Shown here one piece after another: positions 16,808-26,619 of a stretch of 64,000 nucleotides of DNA; position 1 is the stretch's first letter; every line of letters begins with the position of its first letter. Position numbers and translations under genes: made by a program. The notes below the pieces were generated by a model. That model worked only from the letters and a program-made list of their open reading frames with translations. It made no database searches and was not told the origin of the DNA. The DNA lies in contig NZ_CP041238.1 of assembly GCF_013488225.1 (NCBI RefSeq), positions 2,133,501 to 2,197,500 on the forward strand, written 5' to 3'. Source of the DNA: Sinorhizobium mexicanum (GTDB taxonomy: Bacteria > Pseudomonadota > Alphaproteobacteria > Rhizobiales > Rhizobiaceae).

Positions 16808-18046
16808 ATGACGAGGCCCATTGATCAGACCGCCACCCTCTCGGGACTGACGAAGTTCCAGTTCATCGCGCTGATGGCGATGCTGATGTCGATCAACGCG
16901 ATCTCAATCGACATCATGCTGCCGGGGCTGCAGGAGATCGGCGCCAGCCTCGGCGTTGCCGACGAGAACCGTCGGCAATATGTCATCACGGCCTATCTGA
17001 TTGGCATGGGCTTCGCGCAGCTGTTCTTTGGCCCGCTTTCCGATCGGCTTGGGCGTAAGGCGCCGCTGTTGGCCGGTCTTGCAATCTACGGCCTCTGTGC
17101 GCTTGCGATCGCATTCGTGCCGACGTTCAGCGCGCTGCTCGCCTTGCGTTTTGCGCAGGGCGTCGGCGCTGCGGCGACCCGCGTGATCACGGTTTCGGTC
17201 GTGCGGGATGTTTACGGCGGTCGACAGATGGCAGAGATCATGTCCCTCGTGATGATGGTGTTCATGATCGTTCCGGTAATTGCGCCGAGCGTTGGGCAAT
17301 TGATCATGATTTTTGCGGAGTGGCACATGATCTTCGTCGTCATTGCGCTCTTCGCCGTGGCCGTTGCGGCGCCGGTGGTCTTGCGTCTCCGCGAGACATT
17401 GGCTCCGGCCAACCGGCGCCCTTTCACCGCTTCGGCGATACTGAACGGTTTCCGTGTCGTGCTGACGAACCGGCTCGCTCTTTGCTACACGCTGGCGACG
17501 TCCGTGTTGCTTGGAGCCCTTTTCGGCTTCGTCAATTCGGCGCAACAAATTCTCGTTGGCATCTACGGGCTCGGTATCTGGTTTCCCGCCGTCTTCGCAG
17601 CCTTCGCCGGGATGATGGCGGTCGCCTCCTTTACCAACTCGCGGCTTGTCCAGCGGTTCGGCATGCGGGCGCTCTCACATGCGGCGCTTATCGGTTTCAC
17701 GCTGGCGAGCTTCGTCCTGATGTCCCTTTCGCTGATCGGGCCGATGCCGCTGGCGCTCTTCATGATCCTCTACGCGGGTGTGATGTTCCAGTTCGGCCTG
17801 ATCGCCGCGAACTTCAACGCGATGGCGATGGAACCGCTCGGTCATGTGGCCGGAACCGCGTCGTCCGTGCTGGGCTTCACCCAGACGATCGGCGGCGGGG
17901 TGATTGGCGCGTTCATCGGCCAGGCCTTCGACGATACCGTGACGCCCCTTGCAGTCGGATGCTTCACCGTCGCCATTTTCGCCCTCGCCTTCGTGCTGAT
18001 CGCGGAGGGTGGTCGGCTCTTCAAACCACACCATCCGGCCGGTTAA
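16808..18046 (+). CDS. Bcr/CflA-type MFS drug exporter, copy 1
   Basis: 412 residues with about 12 membrane segments. Inner-membrane proton-driven efflux is the family role. The loop 2-3 signature FFGPLSDRLGRKAPL and the motif-C-like stretch around PVIAPSVGQLIM, both typical of 12-TM drug exporters, are present. QGVGAAATRVITVSVVRD is the Bcr/CflA-specific block. It is followed after 86 bases by a paralogue on the same strand; the two probably form an operon. The substrate cannot be inferred. Confidence 0.92.
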   Translation: MTRPIDQTATLSGLTKFQFIALMAMLMSINAISIDIMLPGLQEIGASLGVADENRRQYVITAYLIGMGFAQLFFGPLSDRLGRKAPLLAGLAIYGLCALAIAFVPTFSALLALRFAQGVGAAATRVITVSVVRDVYGGRQMAEIMSLVMMVFMIVPVIAPSVGQLIMIFAEWHMIFVVIALFAVAVAAPVVLRLRETLAPANRRPFTASAILNGFRVVLTNRLALCYTLATSVLLGALFGFVNSAQQILVGIYGLGIWFPAVFAAFAGMMAVASFTNSRLVQRFGMRALSHAALIGFTLASFVLMSLSLIGPMPLALFMILYAGVMFQFGLIAANFNAMAMEPLGHVAGTASSVLGFTQTIGGGVIGAFIGQAFDDTVTPLAVGCFTVAIFALAFVLIAEGGRLFKPHHPAG

Positions 18047-18132
18047 CCCGAAACGCGGCATGGGGGCGTCACCCGCCTCCATGGCTGACGCGCCGATCTT
18101 TCCTCCCAAGCTCAGATTACGGTTATTCGACA

Positions 18133-19443
18133 ATGTCCTCCGTCTCAGAACGATCTTCCATTTCCAAGCACGCCGAGCACGTCGACGGGGTTTCGGGCGC
18201 GGCACGCATCCATATGGGGCTCGCCGAGTTCATCGTGACGATCGCGCTCATGACCGCCAGCGTGGCGCTTGCGATCGACAGCATGCTGCCCGCCCTTCAG
18301 AGCATTGGTCAATCGTTCGATGTTGCAAATCCGAACGACGCGCAGCTCGTCATCGGCATCTTCCTGCTCGGATTCGGCCTCTCGCAGATCTTCTTCGGCA
18401 GCCTCTCCGACGCCTTCGGGCGGCGCATCGTGCTGCTCGGCGGCCTTGCGTTCTTCACGCTCACCTCATTCACCGCGTCACAGGCCACGAGTTTCGAAGC
18501 GCTGCTTGTGATGCGTTTCGTCCAAGGGATCGGTGCAGCCGCCATCCGCATCACGACGATGGCAATCGTGCGCGATTGTTTCGGTGGCCGCGAGATGGCA
18601 CGAGTCATGTCTTACGTGATGATCGTCTTCATGATCATTCCGATCGTCGCTCCGTCCCTCGGCCAGCTTGTGGTCGTCTCCGCAACCTGGCACTGGATCT
18701 TCATCCTGATAGGCGGCATCGGCGCAGTGCTCTTCATCTGGGCGCTTACCCGGATGAAGGAGTCCCTGCCGCCAGAGGAGCGTCTGCCGCTTTCGGTCGG
18801 CGCCGTCCTCTCCGGATTCCGCACGGTACTGACGAACCGCATAACCTGCGGCTATATGATCGGGCTTACGCTCTTTTCCGCCGTGATCTGTGCCTATGTC
18901 GTCAGCGTTCAGCAGGTCTTCGGAGAGGTCTACGGTCTTGGCGACTGGCTGCCGATCGCCTTTGCAGGGACCGCGGGCGGCATTGCAGTTGCCAATTTCG
19001 CCAACGGCTTCTTCGTCCGCAGCTTCGGGATGCGCCGCATCTCACATGCAGCGATGATCCTCTTCACGTCGCTGGCGTCGATCGGTTTCGTGCTGTCGCT
19101 CGCCGGCACGCCCGCCTTCGCCATCAGCTATCTGCTGTTTTCGATACTGCTGATGTTCTTCGCCGCCATCGCGACGAACTTCACAGCCATCAGTCTTGAG
19201 CCGATGGGGCATCTCGCAGGGACGGCGACCGCGATTACCGGCTTCGTGTCGACCACGGGCGGGACACTACTCGGCGCCGGCGTTGGCCAGCTCTTCAACG
19301 GCACGCTGCAGCCGTTGTTCGGTGGGTTCGCGCTGTTCGGCCTACTCACCATTCTCGCTACGCTCTGGGCGGAGAACGGCAAGCTCTTCACGCATCCGGG
19401 TGACAAGGACGTGGGGCACGACCACGGCGGCGGCAACATGTAA
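18133..19443 (+). CDS. Bcr/CflA-type MFS drug exporter, copy 2
   Basis: 436 residues from the ATG at 18133; the frame is open far upstream, but that part overlaps copy 1. It is paralogous to copy 1 throughout: FFGSLSDAFGRR, QGIGAAAIRITTMAIVRD and PIVAPSLGQLVVV line up. The N-terminus has an extra 30-residue polar leader, and the C-terminus ends in a His/Gly-rich tail (DVGHDHGGGNM) that could bind metal. Either a duplicated exporter pair or a heteromer is possible. A strong terminator follows. Confidence 0.92.
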   Translation: MSSVSERSSISKHAEHVDGVSGAARIHMGLAEFIVTIALMTASVALAIDSMLPALQSIGQSFDVANPNDAQLVIGIFLLGFGLSQIFFGSLSDAFGRRIVLLGGLAFFTLTSFTASQATSFEALLVMRFVQGIGAAAIRITTMAIVRDCFGGREMARVMSYVMIVFMIIPIVAPSLGQLVVVSATWHWIFILIGGIGAVLFIWALTRMKESLPPEERLPLSVGAVLSGFRTVLTNRITCGYMIGLTLFSAVICAYVVSVQQVFGEVYGLGDWLPIAFAGTAGGIAVANFANGFFVRSFGMRRISHAAMILFTSLASIGFVLSLAGTPAFAISYLLFSILLMFFAAIATNFTAISLEPMGHLAGTATAITGFVSTTGGTLLGAGVGQLFNGTLQPLFGGFALFGLLTILATLWAENGKLFTHPGDKDVGHDHGGGNM

Positions 19444-19449
19444 ACGAAG

Positions 19450-19485
19450 AGGCCCACCCGGAGCGTCCGGGCGGGCCTTTTCTTT
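19450..19485 (+). terminator. Intrinsic terminator of the exporter operon
   Basis: Long GC stem (AGGCCC-A-CCCGGA with TCCGGG-C-GGGCCT), a GCG loop, and a TTTTCTTTT tail. Confidence 0.9.
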
Positions 19486-19506
19486 TGAGAAACCTGCGAA
19501 TCCTGC

Positions 19507-20331
19507 TCAGACGGTGAAAACCTCGCGACGCAACACGTCCCAGCTTTCCTTGTCGGTTGCCAGAAGCAGGCCGCCGTTCGTGTGGGCGGGCAGATAGCGC
19601 GAGCCATCGAAGCGCGCTGCATAGGCGCCCGCCTCTTCGGCGATCAGCGTGCCGGCCAAGTGGTCCCACGGCATCAGCTTCTGGTACATCAGGAAATGCA
19701 GATGGCCGCCGGCAAAGATCCGATATTCATGGGCGGCGCAGCGATAGCTGGTAGCGATCCTGACCTTGGCCAGATTGCCCATGACGATCCGGCGGTCGTC
19801 TTCCTTGTAGAAACCGGTCGAAGCGCCGCCGACCATGGCCTCGAGCGGCACGCCAGCGGTCACTGCCAGTTTCTCTTGCGATCCGTCTGGCCGGCAGAGC
19901 CAGGCGCCCGCCCCCTTCTCGGCAATGACCCAATCGTTGCCGAGCGGATCGTAGATGATCCCGGCGACGGTCTCGCCCTTGGCGACCACGCTTGCCATCA
20001 CGCCAAAGAGCGGCAGGCCAGCCGCGAAATTGAAGGTGCCGTCGATCGGATCGACAACGACCGCCAAATTGGCACCGGCGAGCTTGTCGAGAAGCGCCGG
20101 GTCAGCGGCGACCGATTCCTCGCCGATGAAGACGGCGCCGGGCGCGATCGTGTCGATCCTGGCCTTGATGAGCCTTTCCGCGGCTTCGTCGCCCTCGGTG
20201 ACGAGATCGATCGCCTCCGACTTCATCCGCACATCGCCCGAGCCAAGATTGCGGAAACGCGGCAGGATTTCCTTGACCGCCGCCTCCTGCAGAAGGTTGG
20301 CAAGCGCGGCGATGTCGACGGAATGGCTCAT
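19507..20331 (-). CDS. Inositol monophosphatase-family phosphatase
   Basis: 274 residues. The metal-binding motifs of the FIG superfamily are present: GEES near residue 71, DPIDGTFNF near residue 94, and PWDHLAG near residue 222. Members include inositol-1-phosphatase, CysQ (3'-phosphoadenosine phosphate nucleotidase) and histidinol phosphatase; the sequence alone does not settle which. The start codon overlaps the ttcA stop by 4 bases, indicating translational coupling in a ttcA-first operon. Confidence 0.88.
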   Translation of the reverse strand: MSHSVDIAALANLLQEAAVKEILPRFRNLGSGDVRMKSEAIDLVTEGDEAAERLIKARIDTIAPGAVFIGEESVAADPALLDKLAGANLAVVVDPIDGTFNFAAGLPLFGVMASVVAKGETVAGIIYDPLGNDWVIAEKGAGAWLCRPDGSQEKLAVTAGVPLEAMVGGASTGFYKEDDRRIVMGNLAKVRIATSYRCAAHEYRIFAGGHLHFLMYQKLMPWDHLAGTLIAEEAGAYAARFDGSRYLPAHTNGGLLLATDKESWDVLRREVFTV

Positions 20332-21218
20332 TCTTTGGGCTCCGGAGCAAGGGATTGGAAATCGAAAAGTTTTAGATCAAGCAAGTGCGACGGGTTCACA
20401 TGGCCAAGCGCGCGCAACATCGTGTCCTTGCGGCCGGGCATGCGCCGCTCGATGTCGGCAAGCATCGCCTTCATCGCATTGCGTTCGAGGCCGTCCTGCG
20501 AACCGCAGAGATCGCAGGGGATGATCGGAAATTCCATGGCCGCCGCAAACTTTGCGAGATCGTCTTCCGCCGCATAGGCAAGCGGCCTCAACACCATGAG
20601 ATCGCCTTCGTCGTTGAGAAGCTTGGCCGGCATCGAGGCAAGGCGCCCGCCGTGAAAGAGGTTCATGAAGAAGGTTTCGAGGATGTCCTCGCGATGATGA
20701 CCGAGGACCAGGGCATCACACCCCTCCTCCCGCGCGATGCGATAGAGGTTGCCGCGTCTCAGCCGCGAGCAGAGCGAGCAGTAGGTCGCGCCAGTCGGCA
20801 CTTTTTCCTTAACGATGGAATAGGTGTCGCGGTACTCGATGCGGTGCTTGACGCCAATCGAGGTCAGGTATTCCGGCAGGATATGCTTCGGGAAGTTCGG
20901 CTGACCCTGATCGAGGTTGCAGGCGATGAGTTCGACCGGCAGTAGTCCTCGCCACTGCAGGTCCATCAGCAGGGCCAGCAGGCTGTAGCTGTCCTTGCCG
21001 CCGGAAAGGCCGACCAGCCAGCGCCTCGCGCCCCTCAGCATGCCGAAATCGTCGAGCGCCTGGCGCGTTTGCCGCAACAGCCGCTTGCGAAGCTTGTTGA
21101 AGGACACGGACGACGGCATCCGGGCAAAAAGCGGATGGGCGTCGGCATCGAGGCCAGCGTCTTCCTCATCTACGATGATGTTCATCCCATCGTGCTGTGA
21201 CGATCGTGCGAGTTCCAT
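20328..21218 (-). CDS. ttcA: tRNA 2-thiocytidine(32) synthetase TtcA
   Basis: 296 residues. PP-loop motif [12 protein letters not shown] near residue 70; Cys pair in [13 protein letters not shown] and CDLCGSQ, which bind the iron-sulfur cluster needed for thiolation of cytidine 32 in t[21 protein letters not shown] is the conserved TtcA block. An alternative start at 21185 ([11 protein letters not shown]) would shorten the protein by 11 residues; no ribosome site clearly decides. First gene of a two-gene operon with the inositol-phosphatase-family gene. Confidence 0.94.
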   Translation of the reverse strand: MELARSSQHDGMNIIVDEEDAGLDADAHPLFARMPSSVSFNKLRKRLLRQTRQALDDFGMLRGARRWLVGLSGGKDSYSLLALLMDLQWRGLLPVELIACNLDQGQPNFPKHILPEYLTSIGVKHRIEYRDTYSIVKEKVPTGATYCSLCSRLRRGNLYRIAREEGCDALVLGHHREDILETFFMNLFHGGRLASMPAKLLNDEGDLMVLRPLAYAAEDDLAKFAAAMEFPIIPCDLCGSQDGLERNAMKAMLADIERRMPGRKDTMLRALGHVNPSHLLDLKLFDFQSLAPEPKE

Positions 21219-21328
21219 GGCGATAGTCTCGGATTAGGCGGGCGGCAACGGCAGCGCCCCGGTGCATCAACCAGCACTTGCCCTGTCCGGCGCTGGAGAT
21301 CAAGGGGAAACGGTCTGGAACGGCATGA

Positions 21329-22276
21329 TCAAGGGCCGAAAACGGACCAGCCTGTGCGCGCTGCGAGCATTTCGAGAGCCAGTGAACCGAGCAGCGAATT
21401 GCCGTTCTCGTTGAGGCCCGGCGACCAGACAGCGATGGAAGCCCTGCCCGGGGCGACCGCCATAATCCCGCCGCCGACACCGCTCTTGCCTGGCAGGCCG
21501 ACCCGATAGGCGAAATCGCCGGAGCCGTCGTAGTGGCCGCAGGTCAGCATCAGGGCATTGATGCGGCGCGCACGTTGACGCGAGACGACCGAATGCCCCG
21601 TCAGGGGATTGGCGCCGCCGGCTGCCAGGAACAGGCCGGCCTTGGCGAGCTGCACGCAGGTCATCGCCAGCGCGCAATGATGGAAATAGACGCCGAGCAC
21701 GTGTTCGGCCGGATGATCGAGCCGGCCATAGGAGCGCATGAAGTTGGCAAGAGCGACATTGCGGAAACCGGTTGCCGTCTCCGAGCGCGCTACCTCGTGG
21801 TCGATGACGATATTGTCGTCGTCGGCAAGATAGCGGACGAATTGCACGATTTCACCGATCAGCTCCTTCGGCGTGTGGCCTGCGAGGATGAGGTCGCTGA
21901 TGGTGATCGCGCCGGCATTGATGAAGGGATTGCGCGGCTTGCCGCCTTCGTGCTCGAGCTGCACGATCGAATTGAAGGCCGAGCCGGAGGGTTCGCGCCC
22001 GACACGGTGCCAGATGTTCTCGCCGTGCTTGCCGAGCGCGAGGGTCAGGGTGAACACCTTGGAAATGCTCTGGATCGAAAACGGCACCTCAGCATCGCCT
22101 ACGCGATAGATCTGACCGCTCGTCGTCACGATTGCCATGCCGAAACGGCGAGAGTCGACGCGCGCGAGTTGCGGGATGTAGTCGGCCACCTTGCCTTCGC
22201 CGAGGCGCGGCGTCAGTTCGCGATAAATGTCATCGATGATCGCCTGCAGATCTTGCGGCGCCTGCTGCTCCGGCAT
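21329..22276 (-). CDS. glsA: Glutaminase A
   Basis: 315 residues from the ATG at 22276 ([11 protein letters not shown]); an in-frame start at 22309 adds 11 doubtful residues. Serine-dependent beta-lactamase-fold glutaminase, converting glutamine to glutamate plus ammonia. The catalytic Ser-Lys pair is in [10 protein letters not shown] near residue 65. [28 protein letters not shown] and the glycine-rich [16 protein letters not shown] are family blocks. Preceded by the rpsD terminator, so transcribed separately from it. Confidence 0.96.
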   Translation of the reverse strand: MPEQQAPQDLQAIIDDIYRELTPRLGEGKVADYIPQLARVDSRRFGMAIVTTSGQIYRVGDAEVPFSIQSISKVFTLTLALGKHGENIWHRVGREPSGSAFNSIVQLEHEGGKPRNPFINAGAITISDLILAGHTPKELIGEIVQFVRYLADDDNIVIDHEVARSETATGFRNVALANFMRSYGRLDHPAEHVLGVYFHHCALAMTCVQLAKAGLFLAAGGANPLTGHSVVSRQRARRINALMLTCGHYDGSGDFAYRVGLPGKSGVGGGIMAVAPGRASIAVWSPGLNENGNSLLGSLALEMLAARTGWSVFGP

Positions 22277-22312
22277 GCGGCATCCCTCGACACGGATTGA
22301 TCGGCACATCGT

Positions 22313-22346
22313 ACAAAAAAACCGCCCGTCGCCGGGCGGTTTTTCG
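22313..22346 (-). terminator. Intrinsic terminator of rpsD
   Basis: CCGCCC/GGGCGG stem with a GGCGAC loop, flanked by A and T runs on both sides. On the minus strand seven T follow, 27 bases after the rpsD stop. Confidence 0.92.
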
Positions 22347-22372
22347 AACGCTCACAAGGCCAGAGCCTCGGA

Positions 22373-22990
22373 TTAACGCGAATAGAATTCGACGACCAGG
22401 TGCGGTTCCATGACGACCGGGTACGGAACGTCGGTGAGAACCGGAACGCGGACGTAGGTCGCGACCATCTTGTTGTGGTCGGCATCGATGTAGTCCGGAA
22501 CGTCGCGCTCAGCGAGCTGTACGGATTCGAGAACCGAAACGAGCTGCTTGGACTTTTCCTTGACTTCGATGACGTCGCCCGGCTTGCAACGGTAGGAACC
22601 GATGTTGACGCGGACGCCGTTGACCTTGACGTGGCCATGATTGACGAACTGGCGAGCGGCAAAGACGGTCGGAACGAACTTGGCGCGGTAGACGATCGCG
22701 TCGAGACGCGATTCGAGCAGACCGATCAGGTTTTCCGGGGTGTCACCCTTGCGGCGCGAAGCTTCGGCGAAGATCGCACGGAACTGCTTTTCACGGATGT
22801 CGCCGTAGTAGCCCTTCAGCTTCTGCTTGGCGCGCAGCTGCACGCCGAAGTCGGAAAGCTTGGACTTGCGGCGCTGGCCGTGCTGGCCCGGGCCGTATTC
22901 ACGACGGTTGACCGGAGACTTCGGGCGGCCCCAGATGTTTTCGCCCATGCGGCGGTCAATTTTGTACTTGGACGATTCGCGCTTGCTCAT
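22373..22990 (-). CDS. rpsD: 30S ribosomal protein S4
   Basis: 205 residues from the ATG at 22990 ([17 protein letters not shown]). S4 binds 16S rRNA early in 30S assembly. The S4 RNA-binding domain is seen as [20 protein letters not shown] then [16 protein letters not shown]. It is monocistronic and away from the alpha operon, as usual in rhizobia. The N-terminal zinc-type cysteines of some S4 proteins are absent. Confidence 0.98.
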   Translation of the reverse strand: MSKRESSKYKIDRRMGENIWGRPKSPVNRREYGPGQHGQRRKSKLSDFGVQLRAKQKLKGYYGDIREKQFRAIFAEASRRKGDTPENLIGLLESRLDAIVYRAKFVPTVFAARQFVNHGHVKVNGVRVNIGSYRCKPGDVIEVKEKSKQLVSVLESVQLAERDVPDYIDADHNKMVATYVRVPVLTDVPYPVVMEPHLVVEFYSR

Positions 22991-23225
22991 CGCATTTCCT
23001 TTCAAACGGTTACACCGGCCTGTTGCCAAGCCGGATCAAGGAAACACGCCCTCCTCTGAACCCATTTTGGGAGTTCTGACAGGCCTCTCACGATCACGCT
23101 GCCGGAGAAACCACGGGACATGTCAAATGAAACACCGGGCATCGCTGCCCGGCGTTGGGCGGGTCTTTACGCACCGGTCGCTGATTTGTCAACGGAATAT
23201 GACAGGAACATAGCGATTTTCGCGA

Positions 23226-23272
23226 CTGCAGCGCGACCTTTACGCGTCTTTATAGGACGCACGGCGCTGCAG
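23226..23272. repeat. Palindromic repeat (family A), partial copy after the HerA-like gene
   Basis: CTGCAGCGCGACCTTTACGCG ends reading into ACGGCGCTGCAG: an imperfect hairpin with CTGCAGCGC/GGCGCTGCAG outer arms and ACGCGTC/GGACGC inner arms. It ends 8 bases before the HerA-like stop codon. Confidence 0.8.
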
Positions 23273-23279
23273 GTTGTCG

Positions 23280-24794
23280 TTACTCGGCGGCTGCCCGTTC
23301 CCCGTTGCCGATGCCCGGACCATTCGCGTCGCCGGGCGCGGTCTCGCTCCCGAGATCGGGGAAAGCCACGATACGCTTGCCGGAAAAATCCGCATGCACG
23401 ACGATGAGGCCATGCTCTTCAAAATAGCCGAGCAGCCGCCGTGCGCGGCGGGCGGAATGGGTGCCGTAAGCGCGCGCGATCATCGCGTCCGAAGGACACG
23501 GCAGGCCGCGCACAGCGGCCTGCGCCATCATCAGGAACACCGCTTGCAAGTCGTCGCTCACGCGGTCGGCAAGGCGGAGCGCCGATGTCCACGTCTCTGT
23601 CGCAGCCGTGTCGGCATCGACGCCGGACCGGGCGACGGCCATCTTGCGGCGGAATGCGTTTAACGAGAGTGCCGGCCCCGGCACGCGCCGGATACGGCAA
23701 CGAACGAGAAAATCCTGGAAGAGTTCTGCGTCCGGCCGGAACGCCGCGTCCGGATTGGCGAGGATTTCGGCGAACAGGCTGTCGAGCAGCGCGTCTCGCT
23801 CCTCAGCGGACATTTCCGGCGGGGCAGGTTTGGTTTCCACTGGCGCCAAAGGCTCGGGCCGCGGCCGCGACAGTTCAGCCAGAATGTCGGTCGCCGGACG
23901 CGGCTGCGGCGTCGGCCGGCGCAGGACAGGTCGCGTCAATTCTTCCGGATCCGGCGTGAAGATCAGGTCCTCGACATCCTGCGGCGCTTCCGGCAGCGGC
24001 ATCAGCTTCGGGCTGGTGGACCGCGCGGAGGTCTCGACCGAGCCGATCGTCACCCTCAGTGGCCGACGCGACAGCGCTGGCCCGAGCGCAACGAACGAGC
24101 CGCGCTTCAGGTCGCGGAACATCTCGGCCGTGCGGCGGTCCATGCCCAGGAGATCGGCTGCGCGCAGCATATCGATGTCGAGAAAGGTGCGCCCCATCAG
24201 GAAGTTCGAGGCCTCGGCCGCGACATTCTTTGCGAGCTTCGCCAGGCGCTGCGTGGCGATGACGCCGGCGAGCCCCCTCTTGCGGCCGCGGCACATGAGA
24301 TTGGTCATCGCGCCGAGCGATACCTTGCGGGCGTCCTCCGAGACATCGCCACCGACCGACGGCGCGAACATCTGCGCCTCGTCGACAACGACCAGGACGG
24401 GGTACCAGTATTCGCGATCCGCATCGAACATCGCATTCAGAAAGACGCCGGCGCTGCGCATCTGCTGCTCGATGTCGAGACCTTCCAGCGAGAGGACGCA
24501 GGAGACGCGGTGCTGCCGGATGCGCGTCGCGATGCCGATCAGCTCCGCATCGGTGCGCTCGCCTTCGATGACCACATGGCCGAACTTGTCGGCGAGCGTG
24601 ACGAAGTCACCTTCGGGATCGATGATGCATTGTTGCACCCAAGGGGCGGACTGTTCGAGCAGGCGGCGCAGGAGATGCGACTTCCCAGAGCCGGAATTGC
24701 CCTGCACCAGAAGGCGCGTCGCCAAAAGCTCCTCGATATCGAGCGAGGCCGAAGTCCCTTCGGACGTCGTTCCCATGTCGATGCCGACTTTCAT
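23280..24794 (-). CDS. HerA-like / FtsK-fold ATPase
   Basis: 504 residues from the ATG at 24794 (MKVGIDMGT), preceded by GAGGTGGGA; the frame is open 36 codons further. Walker A is GNSGSGKSHLL near residue 33, Walker B is VLVVVDEAQMF near residue 133, and a RGRKRGLAGVIATQR block follows, as in HerA/VirB4-type helicases. From about 255 to 335 there is a proline-rich linker. The C-terminal part, about 340-500, carries a helix-turn-helix-like segment (ARAYGTHSARRARRLLGYF). The role is probably DNA translocation or remodelling; no NurA partner is nearby. Confidence 0.85.
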   Translation of the reverse strand: MKVGIDMGTTSEGTSASLDIEELLATRLLVQGNSGSGKSHLLRRLLEQSAPWVQQCIIDPEGDFVTLADKFGHVVIEGERTDAELIGIATRIRQHRVSCVLSLEGLDIEQQMRSAGVFLNAMFDADREYWYPVLVVVDEAQMFAPSVGGDVSEDARKVSLGAMTNLMCRGRKRGLAGVIATQRLAKLAKNVAAEASNFLMGRTFLDIDMLRAADLLGMDRRTAEMFRDLKRGSFVALGPALSRRPLRVTIGSVETSARSTSPKLMPLPEAPQDVEDLIFTPDPEELTRPVLRRPTPQPRPATDILAELSRPRPEPLAPVETKPAPPEMSAEERDALLDSLFAEILANPDAAFRPDAELFQDFLVRCRIRRVPGPALSLNAFRRKMAVARSGVDADTAATETWTSALRLADRVSDDLQAVFLMMAQAAVRGLPCPSDAMIARAYGTHSARRARRLLGYFEEHGLIVVHADFSGKRIVAFPDLGSETAPGDANGPGIGNGERAAAE

Positions 24795-24916
24795 TCCCAC
24801 CTCGTCAAGAAATGTATATCCGCTCCACGGGACAACCGTGGGCACGTACCAGCGTCTAGCACCGTTCCCTGCGCTTTGCTTGGCGCAATGGGCAAAACCC
24901 ACAGATATGAGTTTGT

Positions 24917-25714
24917 TTACCTTACAGTCAGGCCAAAACCCTGCATCAGCCGGCGCGTGGCGAAATCGGGTTTGCCGGAGGTGAAGATCGCAGGATCCTC
25001 GCCGTTGAGCGGCTCGAAGCCATTCGGCAGCGGCACTAGCGAGCGGGCGCGCCGGGCAATCGCCTCTGCCGGATCGAGCCAGTCGACCGGCCAGGGCGCC
25101 AGCCGCCGGAAAACATTCGCCATGAAGGGGTAATGCGTGCAGGCGAGCACGACGATATCAGTCTTCTTCCCGTCCCTCTCGACGAAACATGGGGCGATCT
25201 CAGCCAGGACCGTCTCGTCCTCGAGTTTCTCGCCGCGAATATACGCCTCCGCCATGCGCGCCAGGTTTTCTGAGCCGACAAGCCGCACATGGCATTGCGA
25301 CGCAAAGGACTGGATCAGATCGCGTGTATAGGCGCGTTTGACCGTACCGGGTGTTGCGAGAACCGAGACCAGCCCGGAACGCGTCCGCTCCGCCGCCGGC
25401 TTGATCGCCGGCACCGTGCCGACAAACGTCATCTGCGGGTAAGCTGCACGCAGATCGGTACCGACGAGCGTGAAGGCGGTGTTGCAGGCGATGATGCAGA
25501 TTTCCGGGTCGTGCGCGGTGAGCAGTTCGCCGAAGAGCGCGATCACGCGCTCCTTCAAGGCCCCCTCCTCCCAGCCGCCATAGGGAAAACCCGCATCGTC
25601 GGCGACATAGATGAAATGCCGCTCCGGCATCAGCACGCGCGTCTCGCGCAGCACCGTCAACCCGCCGATCCCGCTGTCGAAGACGAGTATGGGTTTCAGT
25701 TCAGTCGTTGTCAC
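24917..25714 (-). CDS. murI: Glutamate racemase
   Basis: 265 residues. It provides D-glutamate for peptidoglycan. The two catalytic cysteines are in IIACNTAF near residue 75 and VLACTHYP near residue 193; the substrate loop [11 protein letters not shown] is near the N-terminus. Its start overlaps the trmJ stop by 14 bases, so the two are probably co-transcribed and coupled. Confidence 0.96.
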   Translation of the reverse strand: MTTTELKPILVFDSGIGGLTVLRETRVLMPERHFIYVADDAGFPYGGWEEGALKERVIALFGELLTAHDPEICIIACNTAFTLVGTDLRAAYPQMTFVGTVPAIKPAAERTRSGLVSVLATPGTVKRAYTRDLIQSFASQCHVRLVGSENLARMAEAYIRGEKLEDETVLAEIAPCFVERDGKKTDIVVLACTHYPFMANVFRRLAPWPVDWLDPAEAIARRARSLVPLPNGFEPLNGEDPAIFTSGKPDFATRRLMQGFGLTVR

Positions 25715-26531
25715 CGCCGCCTTGCACTTTCCTGCTGCGACCCGCCGGCGCGCCGGAGCCGCGCGGATTTTCGCGCGTAAACCGGTCGAGCGAAGAGATG
25801 ACGCCGCGCAGCACCTGGATTTCGGATTCGGTAAAGGATGGTCTCGTCAGAACAGCGCGGAGATTTTCGACCAATTTCGGCTTTTTGTCGGCGGAGCGGA
25901 AGTAATTGCGCGCTTCCAGGGCGTCCTCCAGATGATCGAACAGACCTTGCAGATGTTCCTTGGTCGCCGGACGCTGTGCGATCGCCTGGAACGACGTTTC
26001 CTCTTCCGAATCCATGCCGGTCTTCATCCACTCGTACGACATGAGCAGCACGGCCTGCGCGAGGTTCAGCGAGGCGAAGGCCGGGTTGACCGGGAATGTC
26101 ACGATCTCGTCGGCGAGCGCCACTTCCTCGTTGGTGAGGCCCGTGCGTTCGCGGCCGAAGATGATGCCGATCGCCTCCCCGCCTCTAAACCGCTGGCGCA
26201 GTGTCCGTGCCGCGACGATCGGCGAGCGTACGGGCTTGTAGCCGTCACGGTCGCGGGCCGTGGTAGCGTAGACGAAGTTCAAATCCGCGATCGCCTCCTC
26301 AAGCGAGCCGTAGAGCTTGGCGCCATCGATAACATGGTCGGCGCGGCTTGCGGCGGAGCGCGCCTTTTCACTCGGCCAACCGTCGCGCGGATTGACGAGG
26401 CGCAGTTCCGACAGCCCGAAATTGGCCATCGCGCGCGCCACCATGCCGATATTCTCGCCGAGTTGGGGGTAAGCGAGGATGATCGCCGGACCTTCCGTCA
26501 AGAGTTCGCGCTCGCTGTTCGTACCTGCCAT
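25701..26531 (-). CDS. trmJ: tRNA (cytidine/uridine-32-2'-O)-methyltransferase TrmJ
   Basis: 276 residues of the SPOUT superfamily. The knot motifs are visible: [17 protein letters not shown] (motif 1), [15 protein letters not shown] (motif 2), and [16 protein letters not shown] (motif 3). The C-terminal helical extension after about residue 170 is typical of TrmJ. Sibling TrmH proteins are shorter. It reads into murI with a 14-base overlap. Confidence 0.93.
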   Translation of the reverse strand: MAGTNSERELLTEGPAIILAYPQLGENIGMVARAMANFGLSELRLVNPRDGWPSEKARSAASRADHVIDGAKLYGSLEEAIADLNFVYATTARDRDGYKPVRSPIVAARTLRQRFRGGEAIGIIFGRERTGLTNEEVALADEIVTFPVNPAFASLNLAQAVLLMSYEWMKTGMDSEEETSFQAIAQRPATKEHLQGLFDHLEDALEARNYFRSADKKPKLVENLRAVLTRPSFTESEIQVLRGVISSLDRFTRENPRGSGAPAGRSRKVQGGGDND

Positions 26532-26619
26532 TGCCTAAGCCTTCGCCTTCTGTTCGGCGCTTCCCTTGCACAATTGTTCACGAAATTAAAGTCATGCCGG
26601 CCTTCAGCCTGCAAGATGA

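Noticed and set aside
17320..18132. Long upstream extension of the second exporter frame
   Set aside because: It overlaps the first exporter out of frame and encodes no membrane segments.
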